64,000 nucleotides of DNA from Pseudohalocynthiibacter aestuariivivens. GTDB lineage: Bacteria > Pseudomonadota > Alphaproteobacteria > Rhodobacterales > Rhodobacteraceae. The notes under the pieces are model-generated. The model did no database searches. It saw only the letters and a program-made list of their open reading frames with translations, and was not told the DNA's origin. This document shows positions 27,142-36,343 of this stretch, piece after piece. The stretch is from positions 122,566-186,565 of the forward strand of contig NZ_JAGFNU010000009.1 in the NCBI RefSeq assembly GCF_018457175.1, written 5' to 3'. Positions within the stretch are counted from its first letter, which is position 1. Every line of letters starts with the position of its first letter. Both the position numbers and the translations under genes were made by a program.

Positions 27142-28164
27142 ATGTATAAGATTTTTTCAAAGTTCACCGTGTCTGCGGTAGTCGGGGTGGTCCTTGCCGG
27201 ATCCGCTCTGGCGCAAGATTACAACTTCCGGTTCCAGTCATCGGACCCGGCAGGAAACGCCAACTTTATCCTGCAACAGTCTTGGGCTGAAGGAGTGACC
27301 GAACGGACAGGTGGTCGTGTTGCGATCGAACTGCTGCCGGTTGGCACGATTGTCGCCCACACCGAGACACAGGATGCCGTAGCGGCGGGCATTCTGGACG
27401 GCCACTTCACCGACACGTCCTACTTCGCCGGCAAAGAACCTGCGTTCGGCCTGATCGCCAATCCGGTTGGCGCCTGGTCCGATCCCGAGCAGATGTTCGA
27501 TTTCATGGAAAATGGCGGCGGCAAAGAGCTGATGAATTCGCTGATGGAGCCCTATGGCCTGCACTTTATCGGTGCCACCACCCCGGGTCTGGAGTCGTTT
27601 CTGTCGAAGAAGCCACTGGATGGCGTTGATGACCTTATGGGTCTGAAAATGCGCGCGCCTGAAGGCATGGTTCAGCGTGTATTTGCAGCAGCAGGTGCCG
27701 CGCCGGTCAACCTGCCAGGCAGCGAAGTTTTCACGTCGCTGGACAAGGGCGTGATCGATGCCGCCGACTATACCGTGTTCTCGACCAACCACGCCCAGGG
27801 CATGCACGATATTGCCAGTCATCCGGTCTATCCGGGTTTTCACTCCATGCCGCTGGTTGAAGTGAGCATCAACAAGGCAACCTGGGACGGGCTTCCTGAG
27901 GATATTCAAGCCGCGCTGGAGCAGAGCGTATCGGACTTTGCGCGGATGCAGGTCAGCACTCTGGCCGAACGCGACGTCGCAGCGGTTGCCGAAGCTGTCG
28001 CCTCGGGTGAGGTGACTGTTCACGATTGGTCGGCGGAAGAGCGCGCGAAGTTCCGTGCCATCGCCAAGGTTGAATGGGAAGCCGCCGCAGGTGCATCAGA
28101 CGCATCCGCTGTGGTCTATGAAGCTTTGACCAAATACCTGAGTGACAACGGCCTGCTGCAATAA
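27142..28164 (+). CDS. TRAP transporter substrate-binding protein (DctP type)
   Basis: 340 residues from the ATG at 27142, with GGGAGGAAG before it. The Sec signal is MYKIFSKFTVSAVVGVVLAGSALA-QD. The mature protein has the DctP pattern: NFILQQSWAEGVTERTGGRV, HTETQDAVAAGILDG, LKMRAPEGMVQRVFAAAGAAPVNLPGSEVFTSL (arginine for the carboxylate of the ligand) and the long helix near the end. It would capture the sugar acid used by the downstream dehydratase. It resembles the clade with mannitol/chloroaromatic-type names in databases, but context favours a hexonate. Confidence 0.9.
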   Translation: MYKIFSKFTVSAVVGVVLAGSALAQDYNFRFQSSDPAGNANFILQQSWAEGVTERTGGRVAIELLPVGTIVAHTETQDAVAAGILDGHFTDTSYFAGKEPAFGLIANPVGAWSDPEQMFDFMENGGGKELMNSLMEPYGLHFIGATTPGLESFLSKKPLDGVDDLMGLKMRAPEGMVQRVFAAAGAAPVNLPGSEVFTSLDKGVIDAADYTVFSTNHAQGMHDIASHPVYPGFHSMPLVEVSINKATWDGLPEDIQAALEQSVSDFARMQVSTLAERDVAAVAEAVASGEVTVHDWSAEERAKFRAIAKVEWEAAAGASDASAVVYEALTKYLSDNGLLQ

Positions 28165-28177
28165 GCCGTGCTAACTT

Positions 28178-28208
28178 GACTGCCCCAGCCTTGAAAGCTG
28201 GGGCAGTC
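28178..28208 (+). terminator. Stem-loop between dctP and dctQ
   Basis: A perfect 12-bp stem, GACTGCCCCAGC with GCTGGGGCAGTC, and a 7-base loop. There is no T-run, so it is more likely an RNA-stability or partial-termination element that keeps the binding-protein transcript in excess than a full terminator. Confidence 0.6.
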
Positions 28209-28230
28209 GCGGTTTAAGGGAGGTGGGTAA

Positions 28231-28788
28231 ATGGCAGATATTACGAATGAACGAGAGCCAGAGAGAGTTGCAGAGGCAATCCCTCAGGCAGGTGCATTTG
28301 GCAAGGTAATCAATGCTTTCGGCATCGTTTTCGCGATAGCCATTCTTTCCTCCGCGGCAATCCTGTTTCTGGAAGTCATTTTGCGCTACGGCCTCAATCG
28401 GCCAACGATCTGGGCGCATGAGACCGTGATCTTTCTTACAGCCTGTTCCTTTGTGTTCGGTGGGCTCTATGTTGCATCGCGCAATGCCCACATCCGGATG
28501 GTGCTGATTTACGACCAGCTTGGCGCAGCCAAACGTCGACGGTTCGATGTTGCCATATCTGTGGCTTGCAGTTTCGCCTGTGCGGTTTTTGCCTGGGCCT
28601 CATGGCAGAGTGTTGTGCGAGCGGTATGGACCCCGACAGGCGACTTTCGCTTGGAAACCAGTGGCAGTGCCTGGGATCCGCCCACGCCCGGACTGGTCAA
28701 GGTATTTCTCTTTATCGTGCTTATTCTGATGGCGCTGCAATTTGCAATTCTCGCCTTCAACTACCTGCGCAAGCCTGTGGGGCGCTGA
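28231..28788 (+). CDS. TRAP transporter small permease (DctQ type)
   Basis: 185 residues with four hydrophobic segments after a ~30-residue charged leader. The DctQ feature FLEVILRYGLNRPTIWAHETVIFLTACSFVFGGLY is present. It pairs with the large permease whose GTG starts three bases after this stop. A strong GGGAGGTGGG site precedes the ATG. Confidence 0.88.
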   Translation: MADITNEREPERVAEAIPQAGAFGKVINAFGIVFAIAILSSAAILFLEVILRYGLNRPTIWAHETVIFLTACSFVFGGLYVASRNAHIRMVLIYDQLGAAKRRRFDVAISVACSFACAVFAWASWQSVVRAVWTPTGDFRLETSGSAWDPPTPGLVKVFLFIVLILMALQFAILAFNYLRKPVGR

Positions 28789-28791
28789 ACC

Positions 28792-30117
28792 GTGGAATTT
28801 CTGTCTTATTTGACCGACATGAAGTCAATGGGCATTGAGTGGGGAACCCTCGTGATGTTCGTCCTGCTGCTGGGGCTTTTGTTGACCGGAATGCCGTTGG
28901 CGTTCGTGACGCTCCTGGTCGCGCTGATCTTCGCGCTTGGTTGGTTCGGGCCAATGTCGGTGCCGCTGATCACCTCGCGGATATTTAGCTTTGTTAACAG
29001 CTTCGTTTTCGTCTCAGTACCGATGTTCGTGCTGATGGCGTCCATGCTGGACCGATCCGGCATCGCCAAAGACCTGTTTGACGCCATGCGCGTGGTCGGC
29101 GGGCGGCTTCGCGGCGGGATTGCCATTCAGACACTTCTTGTGGCCGTTGTGCTCGCCGCGATGTCGGGTATCATCGGCGGCGAAGTTGTTCTTTTAGGTC
29201 TGCTGGCGCTGCCACAAATGTTGCGTCTGGGCTATGATCGGCGGTTGGCCATCGGTGTTTGCTGCGCCGGCGGTGCACTGGGCACGATGATCCCGCCCTC
29301 AATTGTTCTGATTATTTATGGTCTGACGGCAAGTGTTTCTATCGGGGACTTGTTCACCGCGTCGTTCCTGCCGGGGTTGATGCTGGCATCATTTTATATC
29401 GCCTATGTGCTGATACGTGCCTATCTGAATCCGGCCATCGCACCTGTGCCCGAAGCCGGTGAAATCCCAACGCGTGAGAAGCTACGGCTGCTTAAAGGGC
29501 TAATCCTGCCCATAATCGTGGTAATTTTTGTTCTGGGGTCAATCTATGGCGGTATCGCATCAGTAACAGAAGCCTCTGCCATGGGTGTGGTGGGCGTAGC
29601 CCTGTCTACCGTGATCCGGGGCGAGTTCACTTTGGGTCTTCTAAAAGGCGCTGCACTGCAAACCCTGTCAACCGTCGGCATGATCGTTTGGATCGGTATT
29701 GGAGCCTCGGCGCTGGTCGGTGTGTTCAACCTGATGGGCGGGATCAACTTCGTTTCTGGACTCATTGTTGGTGTTTCGGAAAACCCAACCGTGATCGTGC
29801 TTCTGATGATGCTTATCCTGTTTGTGCTGGGCATGTTCCTTGATTGGGTTGGTATCGCCCTGCTGACCATGCCGATCTTTGTGCCAATTGTCCGCGATCT
29901 GGGGCTGGACCCGGTTTGGTTCGGCGTTGTCTTTGCCATGAACATGCAGGTCAGTTTCCTGTCGCCGCCCTTTGGGCCTGCAGCCTTCTATCTGAAATCG
30001 GTGGCGCCGCCGGATATTTCACTGGGTGAGATTTTTCGTTCCCTGCTGCCGTTTATTGCCATGCAGGTACTGGCACTGGCTATTCTGATCATGTTTCCTG
30101 GTGTGACCGGCCGATAG
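28792..30117 (+). CDS. TRAP transporter large permease (DctM type)
   Basis: 441 residues with about twelve to thirteen hydrophobic segments, starting at GTG three bases after dctQ. DctM signatures are GMPLAFVTLLVALIF near the start, PMFVLMASMLDRSG, GVCCAGGALGTMIPPSIVLIIYG and the C-terminal QVSFLSPPFGPAAFYLKSV. It should carry sodium-coupled uptake of the ligand held by the 27142 protein. Confidence 0.93.
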   Translation: MEFLSYLTDMKSMGIEWGTLVMFVLLLGLLLTGMPLAFVTLLVALIFALGWFGPMSVPLITSRIFSFVNSFVFVSVPMFVLMASMLDRSGIAKDLFDAMRVVGGRLRGGIAIQTLLVAVVLAAMSGIIGGEVVLLGLLALPQMLRLGYDRRLAIGVCCAGGALGTMIPPSIVLIIYGLTASVSIGDLFTASFLPGLMLASFYIAYVLIRAYLNPAIAPVPEAGEIPTREKLRLLKGLILPIIVVIFVLGSIYGGIASVTEASAMGVVGVALSTVIRGEFTLGLLKGAALQTLSTVGMIVWIGIGASALVGVFNLMGGINFVSGLIVGVSENPTVIVLLMMLILFVLGMFLDWVGIALLTMPIFVPIVRDLGLDPVWFGVVFAMNMQVSFLSPPFGPAAFYLKSVAPPDISLGEIFRSLLPFIAMQVLALAILIMFPGVTGR

Positions 30118-30129
30118 AGGAAAGAGTAA

Positions 30130-31917
30130 ATGACAAAAATAAAATTACGTTCGCGAGACTGGTTCAACAATCTGGATGATCCGGAGATGACCGCGCTCTA
30201 CATCGAACGCTATCTGAACTATGGCCTGACGCTTGAAGAATTACGCTCGGACAAGCCAATCATTGCTATTGCGCAGACCGGTAGCGACCTGTCACCCTGC
30301 AACAGGCATCATCTGGAACTGGCGGGGCGGACCCGCGAAGCCATTCGCACGGCCGGGGGCATTGTGCTTGAGTTCCCAGTTCATCCGATTCAGGAAACCG
30401 GCAAACGCCCTACCGCAATGCTGGACCGGAATCTGGCCTACCTTGGTCTCGTCGAAACCCTTTTCGGCTATCCAATTGATGGCGTCGTGCTGACAATCGG
30501 CTGTGACAAGACCACCCCAGCTCTTTTAATGGCGGCCGCGACCGTCAATATTCCTGCGATTGCGTTATCGGTCGGACCCATGCTTAACGGTTGGCACAAT
30601 GGCGAACGCGCCGGGTCGGGAAGCGTCATCTGGGATGCGCGGCAGCAACTCGCCGCTGGCGAGATTGACACCGAAGAGTTTCTGGAACGCGCGGCTTCGT
30701 CGGCACCTTCTGTCGGCTATTGCAACACTATGGGCACCGCCACGACGATGAACTCGTTGGCTGAGGTATTGGGGATGCAACTACCCGGAGCGGCTGCGAT
30801 TCCTGCACCATACCGTGAGCGAGGGCAGATGGCCTATTACACCGGATTGCGTATCGTCGATATGGTGCTGGAGGATCTGCGCCCCAGCGAGATCATGACA
30901 CGCGACGCGTTCGAAAACGCAATTGTCATCAATTCAGCGTTGGGGGGGTCAACCAACGCTCCGATCCACCTGAATGCAATCGCCCGTCATTTGGGGATTG
31001 AACTGACCAACGACGACTGGGAACGCTTGGGGCATCACATTCCACTCTTGGTTAATATGCAGCCCTCGGGTGCGTATCTGGGAGAGGATTTTTTTCGTGC
31101 CGGAGGTGTTCCCGCAGTGGTGTCCGAGTTGTTGCGCGCCGGGTTGCTGCCACATCCCGGCGCAAAAGGCGCAAACGGAAAAACTCTTGCGCAGAATTAC
31201 GACGGGCAAGTGGCAAGCAATGGTGATGTGATCCGGTGCGCCGAAAACCCGATGCTGGAAAATGCAGGCTTTCTCAACCTCAAAGGCAATCTGTTTGATA
31301 GTGCTCTGATGAAAACTTCGGTCATCAACGAAGAATTTCGCCAGCGTTATCTTTCAAATCCTGATGATCCCGAAGCCTTTGAAGGTCGGGCGATCGTATT
31401 CGACGGTCCGGAGCAGTTTCGCAGCATCATCGACGACCCGGCACTTGATATCGATGAGACGTGCATCCTGGTTATGCGTGGTGCCGGACCCAAGGGGTAT
31501 CCGGGCGGGGCCGAGGTGGTTAACATGCGACCGCCCTCGTATCTGATCAAACAGGGTGTTCATGCCCTTCCCTGCATCGGTGATGGCCGGCAATCGGGAA
31601 CTTCGGGATCAGCTTCGATTCTGAACGCTTCACCCGAGGCCTGCGACGGTGGTGGACTTGCGTTGCTGAAAACTGGCGATGTTATCCGCGTGGACCTGCG
31701 CTCCAAGGCCGTAAACGTGCTGGTCTCGGACGGTGAACTTACCTTGCGTCGACAACAGTTGGAAGAGGCAGGTGGTTTCCCTATCCCAGCAAGCCAGACG
31801 CCATGGCAGGGTATCTTCCGAGACATGGTCCGCCCGTTTTCCGAGGGCATGATTTTGGATGGCGCGACGGACTATCAGGATATCGAGCGGAAATTCAAAC
31901 TTCGAAACAACCACTGA
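30130..31917 (+). CDS. IlvD/Edd-family sugar-acid dehydratase
   Basis: 595 residues. Three cysteines that ligate the iron-sulfur cluster are seen: Cys57 in DLSPCNRHH, Cys125 in [10 protein letters not shown] and Cys198 in [17 protein letters not shown]. The C-terminal half has [21 protein letters not shown]. The pattern (PCNRHH, ESPVH-like [21 protein letters not shown]) is that of the sugar-acid branch (L-arabinonate/D-galactonate/D-xylonate dehydratases) rather than dihydroxyacid dehydratase. With DgoK and DgoA present, D-galactonate or a similar hexonate to its 2-keto-3-deoxy form is the best guess. AGAGGAAAG precedes the ATG 12 bases after dctM. Confidence 0.88.
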   Translation: MTKIKLRSRDWFNNLDDPEMTALYIERYLNYGLTLEELRSDKPIIAIAQTGSDLSPCNRHHLELAGRTREAIRTAGGIVLEFPVHPIQETGKRPTAMLDRNLAYLGLVETLFGYPIDGVVLTIGCDKTTPALLMAAATVNIPAIALSVGPMLNGWHNGERAGSGSVIWDARQQLAAGEIDTEEFLERAASSAPSVGYCNTMGTATTMNSLAEVLGMQLPGAAAIPAPYRERGQMAYYTGLRIVDMVLEDLRPSEIMTRDAFENAIVINSALGGSTNAPIHLNAIARHLGIELTNDDWERLGHHIPLLVNMQPSGAYLGEDFFRAGGVPAVVSELLRAGLLPHPGAKGANGKTLAQNYDGQVASNGDVIRCAENPMLENAGFLNLKGNLFDSALMKTSVINEEFRQRYLSNPDDPEAFEGRAIVFDGPEQFRSIIDDPALDIDETCILVMRGAGPKGYPGGAEVVNMRPPSYLIKQGVHALPCIGDGRQSGTSGSASILNASPEACDGGGLALLKTGDVIRVDLRSKAVNVLVSDGELTLRRQQLEEAGGFPIPASQTPWQGIFRDMVRPFSEGMILDGATDYQDIERKFKLRNNH

Positions 31918-31925
31918 GACAGAAA

Positions 31926-32855
31926 ATGAAAAAGCCCGATCTGATTTGCCTCGGCGAACCTCTGTTCGAATTCAGCGATGTTGGGAACGGTACCTGGGTT
32001 TCAGGGATTGGAGGCGACGTATCTAACGTTGCAATTGCAGCTGCCCGTCAGGGTGCCCGCGTGGCGATGCTGACGCAACTTGGCAACGATCCGTTCGGTG
32101 CCATGATCCGAGAGACATGGCGGTCGGAAGGAATCGACGACACACGTGTGGTGACACATGAAGAGGCCGCAACTGGAATTTACTTCATCACGCATAAAAC
32201 CGGCGAGCATCAGTTTGAGTACCGCCGCGCTGGTTCAGCAGCGGCGCGAATGCGCCCAGTGGATATGAACAGCGCCGCGTTGAAAGGGGCCCAAGTCCTG
32301 CATCTTTCAGGCATTTCACAAGCCATCAGCGCCTCTGCCAGTGCAACAGCGTCGGCAGCCATCGATCAGATGCGGCAGTACGGAGGTCGGGTCTCCTATG
32401 ACACGAACCTACGGCTAAAACTCTGGCCCTTGGAACGGGCACGCAAGGTCATCCACGACACTGTCGCTCGTGCAGACATCGTTCTGCCTGGCTACGATGA
32501 CGCACGTCAGCTTACCGGCATGGACCGACCCGAAGACATCTTGAGTTACTATCGCAGCCTGGGACCCGAGGTTGTGGCGATGACCATGGGTGACAATGGC
32601 GTTCTGGTGTCTTTTCAAGACGAAGTGCAGCACCTACCCAGCCCAAAAGTTGAAGTCGTAGATGCCAGCGGCGCCGGAGACTGTTTCGACGGTGCATTTC
32701 TGTCAAAACTGATTGAAAGGAAGACAGTACCCGAGGCAGCGGTCTACGCAGCGGCTGCTGCAGCTTTGTCCGTAACAGGCTACGGTGCTACGAAACCAAT
32801 CCCGACGCACAAAACCATCATGACACAATTCCCCGAGCTGCGCGGTGCGGCATGA
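31926..32855 (+). CDS. kdgK: PfkB-family kinase, 2-keto-3-deoxygluconate kinase-like
   Basis: 309 residues from the ATG at 31926, eight bases after the dehydratase stop; the frame is open upstream inside the dehydratase gene. PfkB motif 1 is in GGDVSNVAIAAARQGARVAMLTQLG, and motif 2 in VDASGAGDCFDGAFL with catalytic Asp252. It resembles KdgK. The locus also has DgoK, of a different fold, so this enzyme may serve the gluconate-configured keto-deoxy acid while DgoK serves the galacto form. No separate KDPG aldolase is in the window. Confidence 0.82.
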   Translation: MKKPDLICLGEPLFEFSDVGNGTWVSGIGGDVSNVAIAAARQGARVAMLTQLGNDPFGAMIRETWRSEGIDDTRVVTHEEAATGIYFITHKTGEHQFEYRRAGSAAARMRPVDMNSAALKGAQVLHLSGISQAISASASATASAAIDQMRQYGGRVSYDTNLRLKLWPLERARKVIHDTVARADIVLPGYDDARQLTGMDRPEDILSYYRSLGPEVVAMTMGDNGVLVSFQDEVQHLPSPKVEVVDASGAGDCFDGAFLSKLIERKTVPEAAVYAAAAAALSVTGYGATKPIPTHKTIMTQFPELRGAA

Positions 32856-33392
32856 CCAAACTCGCCAGAGCAAACAGCAAACGCCTGCGCAAGATCTGCG
32901 CTCATAGCGCGGCAATCCCGGTTCTGTCACACGAAGCACCAATTGTGACCTGGACAAGTGTCCATTTGACTTACGCAGTGTTTTCTCTGAAACAGAACTT
33001 CGGTTGGCTGAGCCCTACGTTAGCTCCTCCAAATGATTGTGTTTTGAGATGCGCCTAAGCTCCAAGCAACTGCGCAATCGTTTCGAGATGCAGGATTGGC
33101 AGGACATTCACAATATCATCGGAGACGCATTCGCAGCGATCACCCCGTCACAGTAAAGGAACGGATCGGGAAAGCGGCGGGAAGGTATCGGTGGACCTGA
33201 CACGCGTGGTTGTATCGGGCAACTTTTGATATGTGTTGCGGCATCCACAACCACCACCTGACCTCTTCCGGATTCTGAGGCTGTAAGTGCCTACGATTCT
33301 TTACGGTGGAAAAGTTTTGCTTTGGCGAATCTCAACTCGTCCCTAACTAGATAGTTCCAACTCAAGCGCTATGCCGCAGCGCCTTGCGTTGC
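32856..33392. other. Intergenic region without a supported gene
   Basis: Over 500 bases after the kinase. Short frames exist (for instance one overlapping the kinase stop and a ~35-codon frame from about 33049), but none has family features. The segment looks like decaying sequence leading into the broken glycosyltransferase. Confidence 0.4.
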
Positions 33393-34306
33393 CTACGCGA
33401 CTCGGAGATCGCGATGCCGATGGCACGCAGCAGGCGCCGACTCAGGAATGGGACAATCCCGGGAAAACCTCGCGTGATGAACGCCGCCCTTATCTCTCCT
33501 TCGCTTGCGCGGAGCGCCAAGAAACGAAATCTCGTGATCAGGACTCATACCGAAGGTCTGTATATCTATGAGACGCTGCTTGAAAACGCAGATATCATGG
33601 TCGACTTCGCGTAGGCGCTTCTTTCGGAAGGCTTCCTTTGTAAGCGCCTCCGTCGGTGTGTTTGTGAGGCCCGCCCCCATCCGATAGGTCAGCAACGGCG
33701 CATCGATGAAATGCAGCCTCCCCTCGAGGGCAGCTCGGAACCCGTGGATCAGATCCTCATGGGCGTTCGCAAATTGTATCAGCCCATATTTCCGATAAAG
33801 ATCGCGATGCCAAGCGCATGTTGCACCGAGATAAAGCGCACGCGATTTCGCTGCGGCAAGGGGGTCCGTGGTCGTGTAAAACGTTGCCTTCCTGTAGGTC
33901 GCCTCAGCGGGCGACCGATCGAGCTTCGTCACGTCGGCATGCGAATACACAAGCAAAGGATCCGCTTCTTCGAACGCCTCCATAATGCGCCGCGCGCGAT
34001 CAGGATAGTATATGTCGTCTCCAGCGGCCGCGATTATTACGTCCCCGCTACACATCTCAAGGCACTTCTTGAGATGTGCATTCACGTCGAGGTTGGTGTC
34101 ATATCGGTTTAAGAGAACATCGTGCGGCCGTCATACTGGTCCACGACCTCCTTCATGCGGCTGTAATTGTCATCACGCGAAGCATCGTCGGAGAGGACGA
34201 TCTGCATCGGCGCGCATTCCTGCAACAATGCGCTGCGCACCGCCTCTGCGATGTAGGGCGCTTGCTCGTAGGAGAGAAGTAGACAGGTGTAGGTGTAACG
34301 ACGTGT
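33393..34306 (-). pseudogene. Family 2 glycosyltransferase with a frameshift
   Basis: The N-terminal part (from ATG at 34306) reads TYTCLLLSYEQAPYIAEAVRSALLQ, then IVLSDDASRDDNYSRMKEVV, a GT2 nucleotide-sugar fold with the first acidic pair. It ends at TAA 34109-34111. In another frame the match resumes with LLNRYDTNLDVNAHLKKCLE and AAGDDIYYPDRARRIMEAFEEAD, which carries the DxD-like GDD. One base appears lost at about 34120-34132. The tail after about 33540 (GAPRKRRRDKGG...) no longer looks like the family, so the 3' end is also damaged. It would have added a sugar to a surface glycan. The neighbouring methyltransferase is broken too. Confidence 0.8.
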
Positions 34307-34731
34307 CATGCTGCTGCGATTTCTGGCTTCGTTCGAACTCAGACCGCGTAGCAGATCACGTCTGTTCCGTCCACACCGTGCGCGCGCCAGCTTTAAGTTT
34401 CGCATCGCTGACGCCGCAGTTCCAGCACGTTTCCCTCACACCATGTATCGATTGATGTTCCTTCAGATTGCCAATCGCCTGTTCCTCAATGAACCTTGAT
34501 CGCTTCGTCGGTGGTCTCCTTCGACAGGAATTGACTAACTCAAAATTGCAAACATCTAAGGGGCGATAGCACTAGGTCTTCTATTCAATGGTCGCAGGTT
34601 GGTGGCAGCCTCATCTAATCAGCCCAAAAAGCTTCCTATTGGCGAACAAATACAGCAACGATAACGCATGATAGACACCGCCAGTTACCTAAAATTTACT
34701 GATTAACAACCCCAGTGATTGGCAGCACATA
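34307..34731. other. Intergenic region between two broken genes
   Basis: About 425 bases with no supported gene. Plus-strand frames here are shadows of the glycosyltransferase or chance. Confidence 0.35.
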
Positions 34732-35489
34732 TCATTTGAGTATCACAAATGAGCGGTCCGGTAAGAAACGTGATCTTTTGACAATGTAGCTTTTCCCTTT
34801 CAGCCATTCGCGAACGGCCATTGTTTCGCCCGGGTAATGCTCGTCGTTCAATTCGTCGAATACTAGTACACTGCCAGAAAGAAAACGCTCTTCCATTGCC
34901 ACGAGCGCGGCTTTTGTAGGCTCATACAGAGCCATGTCAAAATAGGCGAGGGCAATCACGGTTTCAGGATGCTGGTCAAGATATTCGGCTACGGTTTCGC
35001 AAGCATCACCTTGCACAAGATTGTGCCGAAGCGCGTGTCCCATTGCGTTTTCTGAGCGATGATAAGCCAACAGGGCACCAAGATAGTCTTTGTAGTTTTC
35101 GGACACAGCATACCCATCGTCTTTTACCGTTTCCGAGCGGGTATCATTGCCGGTAATGCCCTCGTACCCACAAAAGTATCAAAACCTACGAGCGCTCTGG
35201 CCGCATTATAGGGTTCCAGCATTGCTCTCATGGATTCAAATACAACAAGATCCTAGCCCAGCCATGTTCCCAAAACGAAGATGTCGTCAGGCAAGGTCAG
35301 CGCCTCACTATAGGCTTCTTACAAGAAAAAGATCTTCGCCAAAGCGGAAGATCGAGCAAAAAGGCCAAAATTGGTGAGAAGAGTCGCATCATCAAAGGGT
35401 CGGCTTTCAAACAGACTATAAAGCTGCTGGCGGGCTGACAGCTGCTCATCCGATGTGTTATTGTGAGGCACGTAATTTGGGGGCTGCAT
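34732..35489 (-). pseudogene. SAM-dependent methyltransferase (TylF-like) with two stops and a frameshift
   Basis: Joining frames gives ~250 residues. The start is MQPPNYVPHNNTSDEQLS at 35489, then RPFDDATLLTNFGLFARSSALAKIFFL, then TAA (35319-35321). Next come EAYSEALTLPDDIFVLGTWLG, TAG (35253-35255) and DLVVFESMRAMLEPYNAARA ending in GFDTF. One base is then lost at about 35166-35172, after which YEGITGNDTRSETVKDDGYAV leads into the intact C-terminal 124 residues (ALAYFDMALYEPTKAALVAM and VLVFDELNDEHYPGET). The order VLGTWLGxDLVVFES, GFDTF and FDMALYEPTK is that of the small glycan/macrolide O-methyltransferases related to TylF. It is clearly dead. Confidence 0.85.
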
Positions 35490-35771
35490 TTTGTTTTCCT
35501 GTGAAATGTTCCTAACGTATGAATGCCCGAAATATTCCACCGTCGCAGTTTAATTGGCTATCTTCAGTGTAAGGTGGCTGTTTTCGGTGAGAAAAGACCT
35601 TCTGCATACCCAGCGTGTCGGCGGTGACACCAGAAATCAGCAAACGACGCTGTTGCTGCAGCGTCACACCCACCAAACTCCTCCTGCTGCTTTCACAGCA
35701 CTTTCACGTGGAATTTGGCAAAACAAATGTCCGCTTCTTGTTGGTGATTAGCATGTTGTTTTATATAAGAA

Positions 35772-35825
35772 AGGTTGATTTCAGGAATAAGATTTGAACC
35801 TACGGCCTTCAGGATATGCGCCCAT
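35772..35825 (-). other. Decayed tRNA 3' half, tRNA-Met-like
   Basis: On the minus strand this reads GCGCATATCCTGAAGGCC then GTAGGTTCAAATC, close to the anticodon-loop-to-T-arm part of tRNA-Met (GCTCATAACCTGAAGG...GTTCAAATC). The acceptor end is degenerate and there is no 5' half. Likely an old attachment-site scar. Confidence 0.5.
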
Positions 35826-36127
35826 GAAGAACCGACTTTTCCAGCTGACGCGCTTGGCGGTCTATCTTGGACCGCACGCTATTCTGGAACTACTGTTTCT
35901 GGTTTCGTAGCCGTAGAAATTTGCTCGGCAAACAATGTCATTGACATAACACGATGCGGGCGAATGAACTTTCCTAGCCTTCGCAGAAAACCGATAACAT
36001 TGCGTTCCGACAACACCGCAACTTTGCAAGTCGCGATTCCCGGCAGCTTCCACAGTGCTTCCTCAAAAGCCCATCGCGACAATCACGATGCACAAAATAG
36101 CACTAGCTTACTGAAAATAGAAAGATG

Positions 36128-36174
36128 TGGTGAGCCCTACTGGGCTCGAACCAGTGACCTACTGATTAAAGTCT
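36128..36174 (-). other. tRNA 3' half, probable integrase attachment scar
   Basis: On the minus strand: TTAATCAGTAGGTC, a perfect T arm ACTGG-TTCGAGC-CCAGT, then AGGGCTC A CCA. The 5' half (acceptor, D arm, most of the anticodon stem) is missing. The TTAATCAGTAGGTC part resembles tRNA-Lys(CTT). It lies about 170 bases before the integrase gene, where an att core in a tRNA 3' end is expected. Confidence 0.7.
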
Positions 36175-36343
36175 TACGGTCCCTACTTCTCTACTATTCT
36201 GTGGGTTTCGAAATTACCCTGTAAGCATATATTTTGATAGTATTTAATTCTATGCCATTACTATTTCAAACTATCTTCTACTTCCAATTTCTCGACTTTT
36301 TGCTTACCTTATGCTTACCCATACAGTTCAAGCGAATTGAGTT

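Noticed and set aside
27238..28023. 261-aa minus-strand ORF
   Set aside because: Shadow of the DctP gene; rich in His, Arg and Cys as expected for an antisense frame.
35775..36224. 149-aa plus-strand ORF containing the string GEPYWARTSDLLIK
   Set aside because: This string is the well-known false translation across the antisense of a tRNA; the ORF spans both tRNA 3'-half scars and has no other protein-like feature.
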